A program made the translations under genes and the position numbers. From Mucilaginibacter rubeus (GTDB lineage Bacteria > Bacteroidota > Bacteroidia > Sphingobacteriales > Sphingobacteriaceae), in NCBI RefSeq assembly GCF_003286415.2, contig NZ_CP043450.1, positions 4,588,001 to 4,652,000 on the forward strand: a stretch of 64,000 nt of DNA. The letters run 5' to 3'. Below are positions 1 to 8,082 of this stretch, piece after piece. How positions within the stretch are numbered: position 1 is the first letter of the stretch; every line of letters starts with the position of its first letter. The notes under the pieces are model-generated. The model saw only the letters and a program-made list of their open reading frames with translations, had not been told where the DNA came from and ran no database searches.

Positions 1-1
1 A

Positions 2-433
2 TTAAGCCCTTATATGGATAAAACCAGCGATGAGATTAGTCCGGCACTTACGCTGCACAAGGTTAAAGAAGCCGTAATGATATTGCTGGAAACCAATCCT
101 GAGTTAAAAAATATACTGTTTGATTTTAGTGAGCCAGGCAAAATAGACCTTGAGGCCTTTATGACCCAAAACTATCGTTTCAATGTTGATCTTAACCGCT
201 TCGCCTACTTAACCGGTCGCAGCCTGGCAACATTTAAGCGTGATTTCGAACGGATCTTTAACACGTCACCCAACCGCTGGATCCAAAACCAGCGACTAAA
301 AGATGCCTACTTCCTGATCAAGGAAAAGAAACACAAGGTATCAGATGTGTATATGGACGTAGGTTTTAAAGATCTCTCTCATTTTTCTTTCGCTTTTAAA
401 AAGACTTATGGGGTAGCACCATCGGCCGTATAA
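2..433 (+). CDS. AraC-family transcriptional regulator, C-terminal part (5' end outside window)
   Basis: The frame is open to the window edge, so the Met at 14 is probably internal and the start lies upstream. The visible 140 or so residues carry an AraC/XylS double helix-turn-helix: a first helix pair around RFAYLTGRSLATFKRDFER and the classic second-helix stretch KVSDVYMDVGFKDLSHFSFAF, ending with FKKTYGVAPS, the usual AraC signature. The missing N-terminal half would be the ligand-sensing cupin or similar domain, so the effector cannot be inferred. The gene ends without a clear terminator of its own; a solitary palindrome arm lies about 90 nt downstream. Confidence 0.88.
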   Translation, partial: LSPYMDKTSDEISPALTLHKVKEAVMILLETNPELKNILFDFSEPGKIDLEAFMTQNYRFNVDLNRFAYLTGRSLATFKRDFERIFNTSPNRWIQNQRLKDAYFLIKEKKHKVSDVYMDVGFKDLSHFSFAFKKTYGVAPSAV

Positions 434-518
434 CGGCCGAGATTTAAGACAGCAAGATTCAGGAGACAAGAAGGGAGGACTGTTTTAAATATGGCTGCAA
501 ATCATATAACTCAAAAAG

Positions 519-553
519 ACGTCATTGCGAGGCACGAAGCAATCCCCGACTTA
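519..553. repeat. Solitary arm of the TGTCATTGCGAG palindrome family
   Basis: GTCATTGCGAGGCACGAAGC followed by AATCCCC matches one arm of the palindromic elements seen complete at 14367, 26457 and 46077. No matching second arm follows, so this is a half element. It lies in the spacer between the AraC gene and the 3' end of ychF. Confidence 0.7.
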
Positions 554-587
554 TTTATTTTTAGCCGGCTTATGAAAGTCGCGACAT

Positions 588-642
588 AAAAAAGCCAGAA
601 AAGAGACCGGAATCAAATCCTAACCTCTTTCCTGACTTTTCT
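588..642 (-). terminator. Probable terminator of ychF
   Basis: Imperfect inverted repeat: AAAAGCCAGAAAAGAG (about 590-605) against CTCTTTCCTGACTTTT (about 625-640), with two non-Watson-Crick positions. Read on the minus strand, the stem ends in a run of six T, as expected for an intrinsic terminator 40-100 nt after the ychF stop codon. Confidence 0.55.
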
Positions 643-684
643 TATTATCTTGATTCTCGACTCTTGCTGTCTTGAATCTGTTCC

Positions 685-1788
685 CTATACATTAAATCTG
701 AAGTGCATAATGTCGCCATCCTGCACAATGTAAGTTTTACCTTCAACACCAAGTTTACCGTTTTCCTTTATGGTAGCCTCAACGCCATTAAATTTCACGA
801 AATCATCGTATTTAATAACCTCTGCGCGGATAAAGCCTTTTTCAAAATCGGTATGGATAACACCTGCTGCCTGTGGCGCGGTAAAGCCCTGAGTGATTGT
901 CCATGCACGCACTTCCTGCACACCTGCGGTAAAGTAAGTAGCCAGGTTTAATAACCTGTAAGCCGCTTTAATCAGTTTATTCACACCAGATTCTGTTAAG
1001 CCAAGATCATCTAAAAACATCTGGCGCTCTTCGTAAGTTTCCAGTTGCGAAATTTCAGATTCTATCTGAGCAGAGATGATCAGCACTTCAGCATTTTCAT
1101 CCTTAACGGCAGCTTTTACTTTCTCAACATAAGCGTTGCCTGTGCTTACCGAACCTTCGTCAACATTACAAACATATAACACAGGTTTAGCGGTAAGCAA
1201 CCACAAATCAGCTACATATTCTTTATCCTCTTCCTCAACGGCAGCGGTACGGGCCGATTTACCTTCAAGCAGGTGATTTTTATAAATCGTTAAAACATCA
1301 AAGGTTTTCTTAGCTTCTTTGTCGCCACCGGTTTTAGCCATCTTTTCAACCTTCTGGATCTTTTTCTCTATCGATTCAAGATCTTTCAGTTGCAATTCGG
1401 TATCAATGATCTCTTTATCGCGAATCGGGTCGACAGAACCATCAACGTGGATCACGTTGTCATTATCAAAGCAGCGTAACACGTGGATAATAGCATTGGT
1501 AGCGCGGATGTTGGCTAAAAACTGGTTACCCAAACCTTCGCCTTTACTGGCACCTTTAACCAAACCGGCAATATCAACTATCTCGATAGTGTTTGGCACT
1601 ATACTTTTCGGGTTAACTATTTCGGTAAGCTTGGTTAAGCGCTCATCCGGCACTGTAATTACACCCACATTTGGCTCAATGGTACAAAACGGAAAGTTAG
1701 CCGCCTGCGCCTTAGCATTTGATAAGCAATTAAAAAGTGTCGATTTACCCACATTCGGCAAACCTACTATACCACATTGTAAACCCAT
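685..1788 (-). CDS. ychF: Redox-regulated ATPase YchF (Obg-family GTPase fold)
   Basis: A 367-residue protein of normal YchF/EngD length. The P-loop GLPNVGKST is at residues 9-17, the G3 region DIAGLVKGAS near 72, and NVDE, the altered G4 motif that gives YchF its preference for ATP, near 208. The C-terminal third is the TGS domain, including the conserved FTAGVQEVRAWTI start. YchF proteins bind ribosomes and act in translation quality control and oxidative-stress responses; this cytosolic role is from the family, not from this sequence. It is a single-gene unit with a hairpin downstream and tgaacc phrase repeats upstream. Confidence 0.96.
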   Translation of the reverse strand: MGLQCGIVGLPNVGKSTLFNCLSNAKAQAANFPFCTIEPNVGVITVPDERLTKLTEIVNPKSIVPNTIEIVDIAGLVKGASKGEGLGNQFLANIRATNAIIHVLRCFDNDNVIHVDGSVDPIRDKEIIDTELQLKDLESIEKKIQKVEKMAKTGGDKEAKKTFDVLTIYKNHLLEGKSARTAAVEEEDKEYVADLWLLTAKPVLYVCNVDEGSVSTGNAYVEKVKAAVKDENAEVLIISAQIESEISQLETYEERQMFLDDLGLTESGVNKLIKAAYRLLNLATYFTAGVQEVRAWTITQGFTAPQAAGVIHTDFEKGFIRAEVIKYDDFVKFNGVEATIKENGKLGVEGKTYIVQDGDIMHFRFNV

Positions 1789-1815
1789 TTTTGTGTTTTT
1801 ATCTAAATTATATTG

Positions 1816-1905
1816 TAGTTCATGGTTAATAGTTCATAGATCATAGTTTAAAACCCTCCTAAATTATACCTAAAAGGCTATGAACCATGAACAATAGGCC
1901 ATGGA
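1816..1905. repeat. tgaacc-type phrase repeats forming a loose inverted pair
   Basis: GTTCATGGTTAATAGTTCAT at 1818 onward is mirrored by CTATGAACCATGAACAATAG at 1878 onward. These degenerate 7-10 base phrases recur near 31478-31612, 32036-32075 and 36421-36545. The block separates the divergent genes ychF and mgtE. Confidence 0.6.
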
Positions 1906-2026
1906 CTAAAAAGCGCAAAGATAACAGAAAATTTTGCCTTATAATTTGAAAAAATAAACGACTTTTGCGCTCGGAAAAAACAGGATAAAATATTTTATAA
2001 CCGATGTAAAAAAGGAGGGCCTATAT

Positions 2027-3397
2027 ATGGAAGAAATGGTTGAGCAAGTAGAATTTTTACTGGAAAAACAAGACGACACCCAATTACAGGAATATTTGAA
2101 CAACCTCAACATATCGGATGTTGAAGAACTGATTGGCGAACTTCCTGAACATGGCCCCAAATTCATCGAAATCCTGTCGCTTAACCGGGCGATCAATGTG
2201 TTCCGCATCCTCGAGTTCCCGGTACAGGAACGTATCATCAAAAAACTTTCGGGCCAAAAGGTTGAAGATCTGATCAACGAGCTTCCACCGGATGACCGTA
2301 CCGCACTTTTCAGCGAGCTGCACGGCGACGCTGTTCAAAAACTCATCCAGAAACTTTCGCCCGAAAACAGGAAAGAAGCGCTAATCCTTTTGGGTTACGA
2401 AGAAGAAAGTGTTGGCCGCCTGATGACGCCCGATTATATTGCCGTAAAACGTACCTGGGATGTAAGCCGCGTACTTTCGCACATCCGCCGTTACGGTAAA
2501 AACTCCGAAACCATTGATGTTATTTATGTAATTGATGAGCACGGTGTATTACTTGATGATATCCGGATCCGTGAGATATTATTGGTAAAACCCGAAACCA
2601 AGGTAAGCGAACTGATGGACGGTCGTCTGATTTCTCTTAGCGCCAGCGACCCGCAGGAAGAAGCCATCAACGTTTTCAGGATGAATAACCGCACAGCTCT
2701 ACCCGTTGTTGATAACAATGATGTACTGCTTGGCATCGTGACTGTTGATGATATCCTCTGGATAGCCAACGAAGAATATACAGAAGACATCCAGAAAATA
2801 GGTGGTACCGAAGCCCTGGATGAGCCCTATCTTGATATCAACTTATTTAAACTCGTAAAAAAACGTGTTGGCTGGCTTATCATTTTGTTTTTAGGCGAAA
2901 TGCTTACCGCAACCGCTATGGGTTATTTTGGCGATGAGATATCTAAAGTTGTAGTATTGGCCTATTTTATCCCACTCATTATTTCGAGCGGAGGCAACAG
3001 CGGTTCGCAGGCCTCAACATTAATTATACAAGCCATGGCCCTTGGCGAAGTAACCGTTGCCGATTGGTGGCGGGTTATGCGCCGGGAAATCTTATCAGGC
3101 CTGATGCTGGGTGTTTGCCTGGGTTTAATAGGCTTTTTACGCATAGCCGCATGGAGCATGTTCAGTAACATTTACGGCCCGCACTGGATGCTGGTAGGTT
3201 TTACAGTTGGAGCATCGCTTATTGGTATTGTTTTATGGGGATCATTATCCGGATCGATGTTGCCGCTATTACTTAAAAAACTCGGCGCCGACCCGGCCAC
3301 ATCATCAGCTCCGTTTGTAGCTACGCTGGTAGATGTTACCGGTTTGATCATTTACTTTACCATTGCGGTATTATTTATGCGGGGCATTCTTTTATAA
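2027..3397 (+). CDS. mgtE: Magnesium transporter MgtE
   Basis: A 456-residue MgtE-type Mg2+ channel. Residues about 1-130 form the acidic helical N domain (repeats such as EELIGELPEHGPKFIEIL and DLINELPPDDRTALFSEL). Residues about 135-255 are a CBS pair (RLMTPDYIAVK, TVDDILWIANEEYTED). Residues about 280-456 are five membrane helices with the conserved GGNSGSQAST motif of the pore family. In known MgtE proteins the cytosolic N and CBS domains sense Mg2+ and close the pore. The gene has an unusually strong Shine-Dalgarno (AAAAAAGGAGGG) for this phylum and a likely promoter box GACTTTTG at 1960-1967, one base off TAnnTTTG. Confidence 0.96.
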   Translation: MEEMVEQVEFLLEKQDDTQLQEYLNNLNISDVEELIGELPEHGPKFIEILSLNRAINVFRILEFPVQERIIKKLSGQKVEDLINELPPDDRTALFSELHGDAVQKLIQKLSPENRKEALILLGYEEESVGRLMTPDYIAVKRTWDVSRVLSHIRRYGKNSETIDVIYVIDEHGVLLDDIRIREILLVKPETKVSELMDGRLISLSASDPQEEAINVFRMNNRTALPVVDNNDVLLGIVTVDDILWIANEEYTEDIQKIGGTEALDEPYLDINLFKLVKKRVGWLIILFLGEMLTATAMGYFGDEISKVVVLAYFIPLIISSGGNSGSQASTLIIQAMALGEVTVADWWRVMRREILSGLMLGVCLGLIGFLRIAAWSMFSNIYGPHWMLVGFTVGASLIGIVLWGSLSGSMLPLLLKKLGADPATSSAPFVATLVDVTGLIIYFTIAVLFMRGILL

Positions 3398-3454
3398 AAC
3401 AGGGTTTTAGAATTAAATAACAGCAGATTTGAGTATTTGGTTATAATATTTATC

Positions 3455-3487
3455 TTAGTGTTAAAATAATTAAAACCTTAACACTAA
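3455..3487 (+). promoter_or_regulatory. Inverted repeat next to the start codon of the DUF5362 gene
   Basis: A perfect 10-bp inverted repeat, TTAGTGTTAA (3455-3464) and TTAACACTAA (3478-3487), with a 13-nt spacer, ends 2 nt before the ATG at 3490. In RNA it would bury the ribosome landing site; as DNA it could be an operator. Which applies cannot be told from sequence. Confidence 0.45.
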
Positions 3488-3489
3488 AA

Positions 3490-3987
3490 ATGGAAACTCC
3501 GGTAGAAACCTACGAAGCCCCACTTACACCAAAAAACGAGCTTATTTTAACGCCAGAGGCGCAAAGTTACTTACTAACAGCAGGCAAATGGGCTACCTTC
3601 CTGGGAATCCTTGGCTTTATATTTTGTGGCTTATTTTTGCTACTTGCCCTTTCAATGGGTACAATTATGAGCAAAGTTGCCTCAATGCAGCCATATAACC
3701 CCGCCACAGCAATGATGGCAGGCATGGGTGGAGGCTTAACAGCAGTTTATGTTTTGCTGGATCTGCTTTACTTTTTCTTTGCATTATACCTTTATCAGTT
3801 TGCAACTAAGATAAAAGCGGCCATCAACTTCAGCGATTCCATTCAGCTTACAGCTGGTTTGAAAAAACTGAAGTCGTTTTTTAAACTTTGGGGTATTGTA
3901 ACCATAGTTATTATAGCGCTGTATGTACTGGGTATTATATGTGTTATTGCTTTTGCGGCCAGCATGGGAGCAGCTATGCACCAATAA
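3490..3987 (+). CDS. DUF5362-like small integral membrane protein
   Basis: A 165-residue protein with a short cytosolic N-terminus (to about residue 30) and three strongly hydrophobic stretches at about 35-60, 75-102 and 137-162. It resembles the DUF5362 family found in Bacteroidota, whose function is unknown. Met- and Gly-rich loops (MMAGMGGGL) lie between the first helices. It is downstream of mgtE but has its own 5' hairpin and is closed by a shared terminator, so it is probably monocistronic. Confidence 0.7.
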   Translation: METPVETYEAPLTPKNELILTPEAQSYLLTAGKWATFLGILGFIFCGLFLLLALSMGTIMSKVASMQPYNPATAMMAGMGGGLTAVYVLLDLLYFFFALYLYQFATKIKAAINFSDSIQLTAGLKKLKSFFKLWGIVTIVIIALYVLGIICVIAFAASMGAAMHQ

Positions 3988-4010
3988 CATTTTCTAAATA
4001 TTGAGCTTAT

Positions 4011-4048
4011 AAAAAAGCCCTGCTTCCTAATAAGGAGCAGGGCTTTAA
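4011..4048. terminator. Bidirectional terminator between convergent genes
   Basis: AAAGCCCTGCTTCC pairs with a matching arm AGGAGCAGGGCTTT around a TAATA loop, flanked by A-rich and T-rich tracts. It serves the DUF5362 gene on plus and the DUF3276 gene on minus. Confidence 0.8.
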
Positions 4049-4076
4049 TTTTATTTTAGTTTAGTATTGTTCTGTA

Positions 4077-4409
4077 TTAGATCTCGAAAGAAAAATCCTC
4101 ATCAGCAGAAGCTCTGGCAATTTCAGGATTTTCGCTGTACTCATAGCGTTTTTCAACTACTTCCTGGTTTGATTTAATGTAGTCGATGGTATCTTTCAAA
4201 CCTTCAGCAAACTTTTCGAAGTCTTCTTTATATAAAAAGATCTTGTGTTTCACAAACACCCCATCTTCCAAACGCTTTTTGCTTTCAGTAATAGTAACAT
4301 AATAATCGTTTGAACGGGTTGCTTTTACATCAAAAAAATAGGTCCGCTTCCCAGCTCTCACCTTCTTTGAATAAACCTCTTCACGCTCTCTATTGTCAAA
4401 ATCTCCCAT
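4077..4409 (-). CDS. DUF3276 / PUR-type nucleic-acid-binding protein
   Basis: A 110-residue protein matching the Bacteroidota PUR-alpha-like family (DUF3276). The central KVRAGKRTYFFDVKATRSND and the following strand-rich EDGVFVKHKIFLYKEDFEKF form the whirly-type PUR repeat that binds single-stranded DNA or RNA in related proteins. The acidic tail DEDFSFEI is typical. It is cytosolic and its specific target is unknown. It lies alone on the minus strand. Confidence 0.88.
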   Translation of the reverse strand: MGDFDNREREEVYSKKVRAGKRTYFFDVKATRSNDYYVTITESKKRLEDGVFVKHKIFLYKEDFEKFAEGLKDTIDYIKSNQEVVEKRYEYSENPEIARASADEDFSFEI

Positions 4410-4602
4410 ATATATTTACCTGTAATTAGTTTTGGTTGGCATAAATATAAATAAAATTTCAAAGTGCAAGTATTTTATTCGTTATTATTGAATTTTTTGA
4501 AACAAAAGTGTCATTTTTTTGTGTGGGTGGTCTTTCGAGGCAGTGTTGTGAAAAGAGAATGGTTATGGAAGAGCATTTCGCAGAACACCTTTTAAAAAAT
4601 CA

Positions 4603-4742
4603 TGTCATTTCGATATAGCATGGGGAGGAACGTGTGTTGGAGCGAAAGAGAAATCTTATACGCTATACCAACCGACATGCATGATGTAAAAGATTTCTCC
4701 TCACTCCTTTTCCACATCCCCATGCAATTCGTAGAAATGACA
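4603..4742. repeat. TGTCATTTCGA-type palindromic element
   Basis: Outer arms TGTCATTTCGA and GAAATGACA enclose inner arms with GAGAAATCTTATAC near 4648 and TAAAAGATTTCTCC near 4686. A second member lies at 63550-63704. It has no coding potential and sits between the DUF3276 promoter side and the 3' end of the ABC transporter gene. Confidence 0.7.
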
Positions 4743-4782
4743 TCGCGTTTTGTTTAGTATGCAATCCGATTTCTATAAGCCA

Positions 4783-6570
4783 TTAAGCATCCTGTTCTTC
4801 TTCCAGCAGTTGCTTTTCGTAAAGCTCAAAGTAGGTACCTTTAAGCTGCATCAGGTATTCGTGGTTACCTTGTTCAACTATTTCGCCGTTATCCATCACC
4901 AGAATCTTATCGGCATTTTTTATGGTTGAAATGCGGTGGGCTATAATAATACTGGTTTTACCCTGCATTACCCTGCCAAGATTATTCAGGATCTCTTCCT
5001 CCGTACGGGTATCAACTGCCGAAAGGCAATCATCAAAAATCAAAATCTGTGGATGTTTAAATATGGCCCGGGCAATAGATACACGCTGCTTTTGTCCACC
5101 TGATAAGGTAACGCCACGCTCTCCAATCAAGGTTGTGAAACCTTCTTCCAGTTCAATAATGTTATTGTACACTGCAGCATCTTTGGCAGCTTGTTCAACA
5201 ACCGGCATATCCAGCACATCGGCACTAAAGGCTATATTGTTGGCTATGGTATCCGAAAACAGGAAAACCTCCTGCGGTACAAAGCCAATCTGCGAGCGGT
5301 AATTTTCGAGACTAAGTGATTTTATCGACTTAGTATCAACTGTGATCTCTCCACCAGTAGTATCATACATACGCATTACCAAATTGGCAATAGTTGATTT
5401 GCCCGAACCCGTGCGACCTATAATAGCCAGCATATGACCTGGCTCTACCGTAAAAGAAACATTTTTTAAGGCCTGAATACCGGTATCAGGATAAACAAAC
5501 GATACGTCATCAAACTTAATCAATCCCTCTACATGATGATTATCTGCAACCGGCGAAATAATCTCCGGTTTTTCATGCAAAAACTCATTGATCCGTTTTT
5601 GTGACGCCGCCGCGCGCTGTACCAATGAAGTTACCCAACCCAATGAAATAACCGGGAACGAAAGCATGTTGAGGTACACGATAAACTCGGCAATATTGCC
5701 CGAGGTGATATTGCCTTTTATTACTTCAACACCGCCAACGTACATGGTTATCACGTTGGCCAGGCCTACCAATAATAACATGATCGGGAAAAACAGGGCC
5801 TGTACCTTAGCCAACTCCATGGAATGCACTTTATAGTCTTCGCTCTCTTTGGCAAAACTTTCGCGCACAAAACTTTCACGCACATATGATTTGATCACCC
5901 TGATGCCTGAAAAGTTTTCCTGTACAAAACTGGACAAAGCCGACAGGCGTTCCTGGATCATCTCGCTGCGATGGTTGATCACGTTGTTTACGTAATATAT
6001 TACTCCAGCCAAAATGGGAAGCGGCAATACCGAAAAAATAGCCAGTTGTACATTAACCGTAAGCATGGCATATATTACCATAACAAATAATACCACCGTA
6101 TTAATGGTGTACATGATACCCGGCCCAAGATACATGCGTACCCGACTCACATCCTCGGTTACACGGTTCATAAGGTCGCCGGTGTTATGGCGGCGGTAAA
6201 AGGCAAGTGATAATTCCTGGTAGTGGTTGTAGATTTCGTTCTTTAGATCATATTCGATATGTCGCGACATCAGGATAATGGTTTGCCGCATAAAAAACAG
6301 AAACAAGCCCCGTAACAATGCCAGCACCAATACCAGCGTACCAAACAAAAACAGGCTGGTACCAAAAATATCATAGATAAAACTTTGCCTGTCGAAACCT
6401 GAAAAAAGCTGATAAGCACCGATATTTTCAGTAACCAGATCAAAGGCCACGCGAACAACCTGCGCAGGCAATACACCAAAAATATTAGATATAATCACAA
6501 ACATCACACCGGGAATAAGCCGCCAGCGGTATTTGTAAAAGAATTTATTAAGGTATGCGAGGTCTTTCAT
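4783..6570 (-). CDS. ABC exporter half-transporter (MdlA/MsbA-like, fused TMD-NBD)
   Basis: A 595-residue protein with six membrane helices in residues about 15-320 and a C-terminal nucleotide-binding domain. Walker A GRTGSGKST is near 385, the signature LSGGQKQRVSIARA near 487, Walker B ILIFDD near 510, and the H-loop IIIAHRIST near 545. The residue after Walker B is Asp rather than the catalytic Glu, as in MdlA-type subunits that form the degenerate site of heterodimeric exporters, so a separate partner subunit is likely. The substrate cannot be predicted. It acts in the inner membrane. Confidence 0.92.
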   Translation of the reverse strand: MKDLAYLNKFFYKYRWRLIPGVMFVIISNIFGVLPAQVVRVAFDLVTENIGAYQLFSGFDRQSFIYDIFGTSLFLFGTLVLVLALLRGLFLFFMRQTIILMSRHIEYDLKNEIYNHYQELSLAFYRRHNTGDLMNRVTEDVSRVRMYLGPGIMYTINTVVLFVMVIYAMLTVNVQLAIFSVLPLPILAGVIYYVNNVINHRSEMIQERLSALSSFVQENFSGIRVIKSYVRESFVRESFAKESEDYKVHSMELAKVQALFFPIMLLLVGLANVITMYVGGVEVIKGNITSGNIAEFIVYLNMLSFPVISLGWVTSLVQRAAASQKRINEFLHEKPEIISPVADNHHVEGLIKFDDVSFVYPDTGIQALKNVSFTVEPGHMLAIIGRTGSGKSTIANLVMRMYDTTGGEITVDTKSIKSLSLENYRSQIGFVPQEVFLFSDTIANNIAFSADVLDMPVVEQAAKDAAVYNNIIELEEGFTTLIGERGVTLSGGQKQRVSIARAIFKHPQILIFDDCLSAVDTRTEEEILNNLGRVMQGKTSIIIAHRISTIKNADKILVMDNGEIVEQGNHEYLMQLKGTYFELYEKQLLEEEQDA

Positions 6571-6925
6571 TTATTATAGTCCGGAAGTCGGGCAAGTCCG
6601 AAAGTCGGAAAGCCCTGACATAATAATCAAAAGTATTAAAATTTGAGGAGAGTGCTTGGATTGAAAAGTCGGGAGGATGTAAGAATGTTACATTGATGCA
6701 TCTGTTACAATCTTGTCAGTGTTCAATTTTTAAAAGTATGAACGCTTGCAGATTTTTCAAAAACAGACACCTTTGATAATCAACAAATTACAAATACAAC
6801 AAAGCGCCTTAAAACCCTAATTAAACACACACGATCTAATAATCAGACAGTTATAAAATTACAAAACAACAAGTTGAACACCCGTTTTCACAAAGTTGAA
6901 CACTGACATAACACTGTCAGTACGA
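6571..6925. other. Spacer with phrase repeats and a direct repeat
   Basis: No gene is seen. At 6574-6617 there are agtccg/aagtcgg phrases (AGTCCGGAAGTCGGG, AAGTCCGAAAGTCGG) of the loose repeat class also found in valS and at 23517. AAGTTGAACAC occurs twice at 6871 and 6893, exactly 22 bp (two helical turns) apart, followed by CTGAC/GTCAG arms (6903-6920). The direct repeat could be a regulator site, though it lies closer to the toxin stop codon than to the ABC gene start. Confidence 0.4.
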
Positions 6926-7387
6926 TCATCCCTTTTTGATCAATCGCTTGTCGAAGGTAAAAGGCTGCACTTCCTCAATTTTCAACATAGAAGCGTCGGG
7001 GTGCATGGGGTTTATCAGCACGTTTTTGGCCAAAGGGTCTATCACACTCGGAATATAAAGCAACAACGCGCTTTTTGATGTAAGCCAGGCATTACCTATC
7101 CTTTTTAGGATTGCAGGTGCCGGATAGCTGTTCCAGCCAAGAGGTAATTCGGCAGGATCTAACTCTTCACTACTGACTGTATCCGGAACAGAAATGCTCA
7201 TGATCACAAGATCATTGTGAATTTCTTCAGGCTGCAAATGCACCAATACCTCGAGTATAGCTGTTGATGAATTAACGGACGAATATATAACCGGGATATG
7301 GTCGTGCCAGCGAGCGGAAAATAATACTCCTCCCCTGCCCGAAAGGTCATGAGCATACTTTTCTCTTGTAATACGGTAAAGAATCAT
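6926..7387 (-). CDS. RES-domain toxin (NAD+-consuming toxin family)
   Basis: A 153-residue RES-domain protein. The N-terminal YRI, GRGGVLFSARWH, IPVIYSSVNSS and AILEVLVHL segments carry the Arg, Glu and Ser positions that name the family. RES toxins of the RES/Xre type (for example MbcT) destroy NAD+; that activity is inferred. Its ATG overlaps the stop codon of the upstream antitoxin gene (ATGA), so the pair is translationally coupled with antitoxin first, the usual order for this type. Confidence 0.88.
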   Translation of the reverse strand: MILYRITREKYAHDLSGRGGVLFSARWHDHIPVIYSSVNSSTAILEVLVHLQPEEIHNDLVIMSISVPDTVSSEELDPAELPLGWNSYPAPAILKRIGNAWLTSKSALLLYIPSVIDPLAKNVLINPMHPDASMLKIEEVQPFTFDKRLIKKG

Positions 7388-7881
7388 GAATAAAAACCAT
7401 ATTCTATTTGCGAAAGCACATCGTTAACCATCCTTAAACCCTCACTTGTATCAAGCAACTCTAACGGTTGTTTATCTCCCAATGCCATATTTGGACGCAC
7501 AAGCCATTTATCAACAGTTGCGGTATCTCCTAAAATATCAAGCCCCCGAACATAAATACGCGTAAACTCATACAGAAAATTTGATTGTTCAGGCGATAAA
7601 AGATCATCTTTCCCATAACGATTAAGCTGCCTGGCGCTAATATGGAGTATGTTAGAAAGTTGAGTTTTTGAAACATTGGTTTTTTCCAAAATATTATCAA
7701 CTGCCAGTCTTGGTATACCGCCTCTGATACAATCAATTATATTGCTATCCCTATCACAATTTATCTTGTTTTTAACATAATCCTCAGGAAAAAGAAAAGA
7801 AAAAACATACCCTGCATCAGGCGATGCTATTTTAAGATCTGCTATACTTAATTTTTTTGGACGATTAGCTACTTCTGCCAT
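7384..7881 (-). CDS. Xre/MbcA/ParS-type antitoxin (DUF2384 family)
   Basis: I start this at the ATG at 7881 (165 residues, MAEVANRPKK), preceded by GGTGGTC. The frame also has an ATG at 7938, but the extra 19 residues are hydrophobic and unlike the family. The central part (VSKTQLSNILHISARQLNRY) is a helix-turn-helix region and the C-terminal part (GDTATVDKWLVRPNMALGDK QPLELLDTSEG in two segments) is the DUF2384 toxin-binding domain. It should neutralise the overlapping RES toxin and autorepress the operon. Confidence 0.87.
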   Translation of the reverse strand: MAEVANRPKKLSIADLKIASPDAGYVFSFLFPEDYVKNKINCDRDSNIIDCIRGGIPRLAVDNILEKTNVSKTQLSNILHISARQLNRYGKDDLLSPEQSNFLYEFTRIYVRGLDILGDTATVDKWLVRPNMALGDKQPLELLDTSEGLRMVNDVLSQIEYGFYS

Positions 7882-8021
7882 AATGACCACCAATATACAG
7901 ACAAATGTCCCAATTTCAAAATTTATTTTATAACCCATTTGAAATCATAAATTTTAATATCCCATAAAAGGCCCTTACTTTGTATTTAATAGCTTTTTCA
8001 TACATACCGTAACTTAATATC

Positions 8022-8053
8022 TTTGTCAGTATTAAAAAAAACCTCTACTTTTG
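8022..8053 (+). promoter_or_regulatory. Bacteroidota-type promoter of the dehydrogenase gene
   Basis: TTTG at 8022-8025 and TACTTTTG at 8046-8053, separated by 20 bp, match the TTTG / TAnnTTTG consensus of the primary sigma factor of this phylum. Transcription would begin near 8058, giving a leader of about 25 nt. Confidence 0.75.
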
Positions 8054-8082
8054 TGCGCTTATAGACATTTACTTGCGTACTA

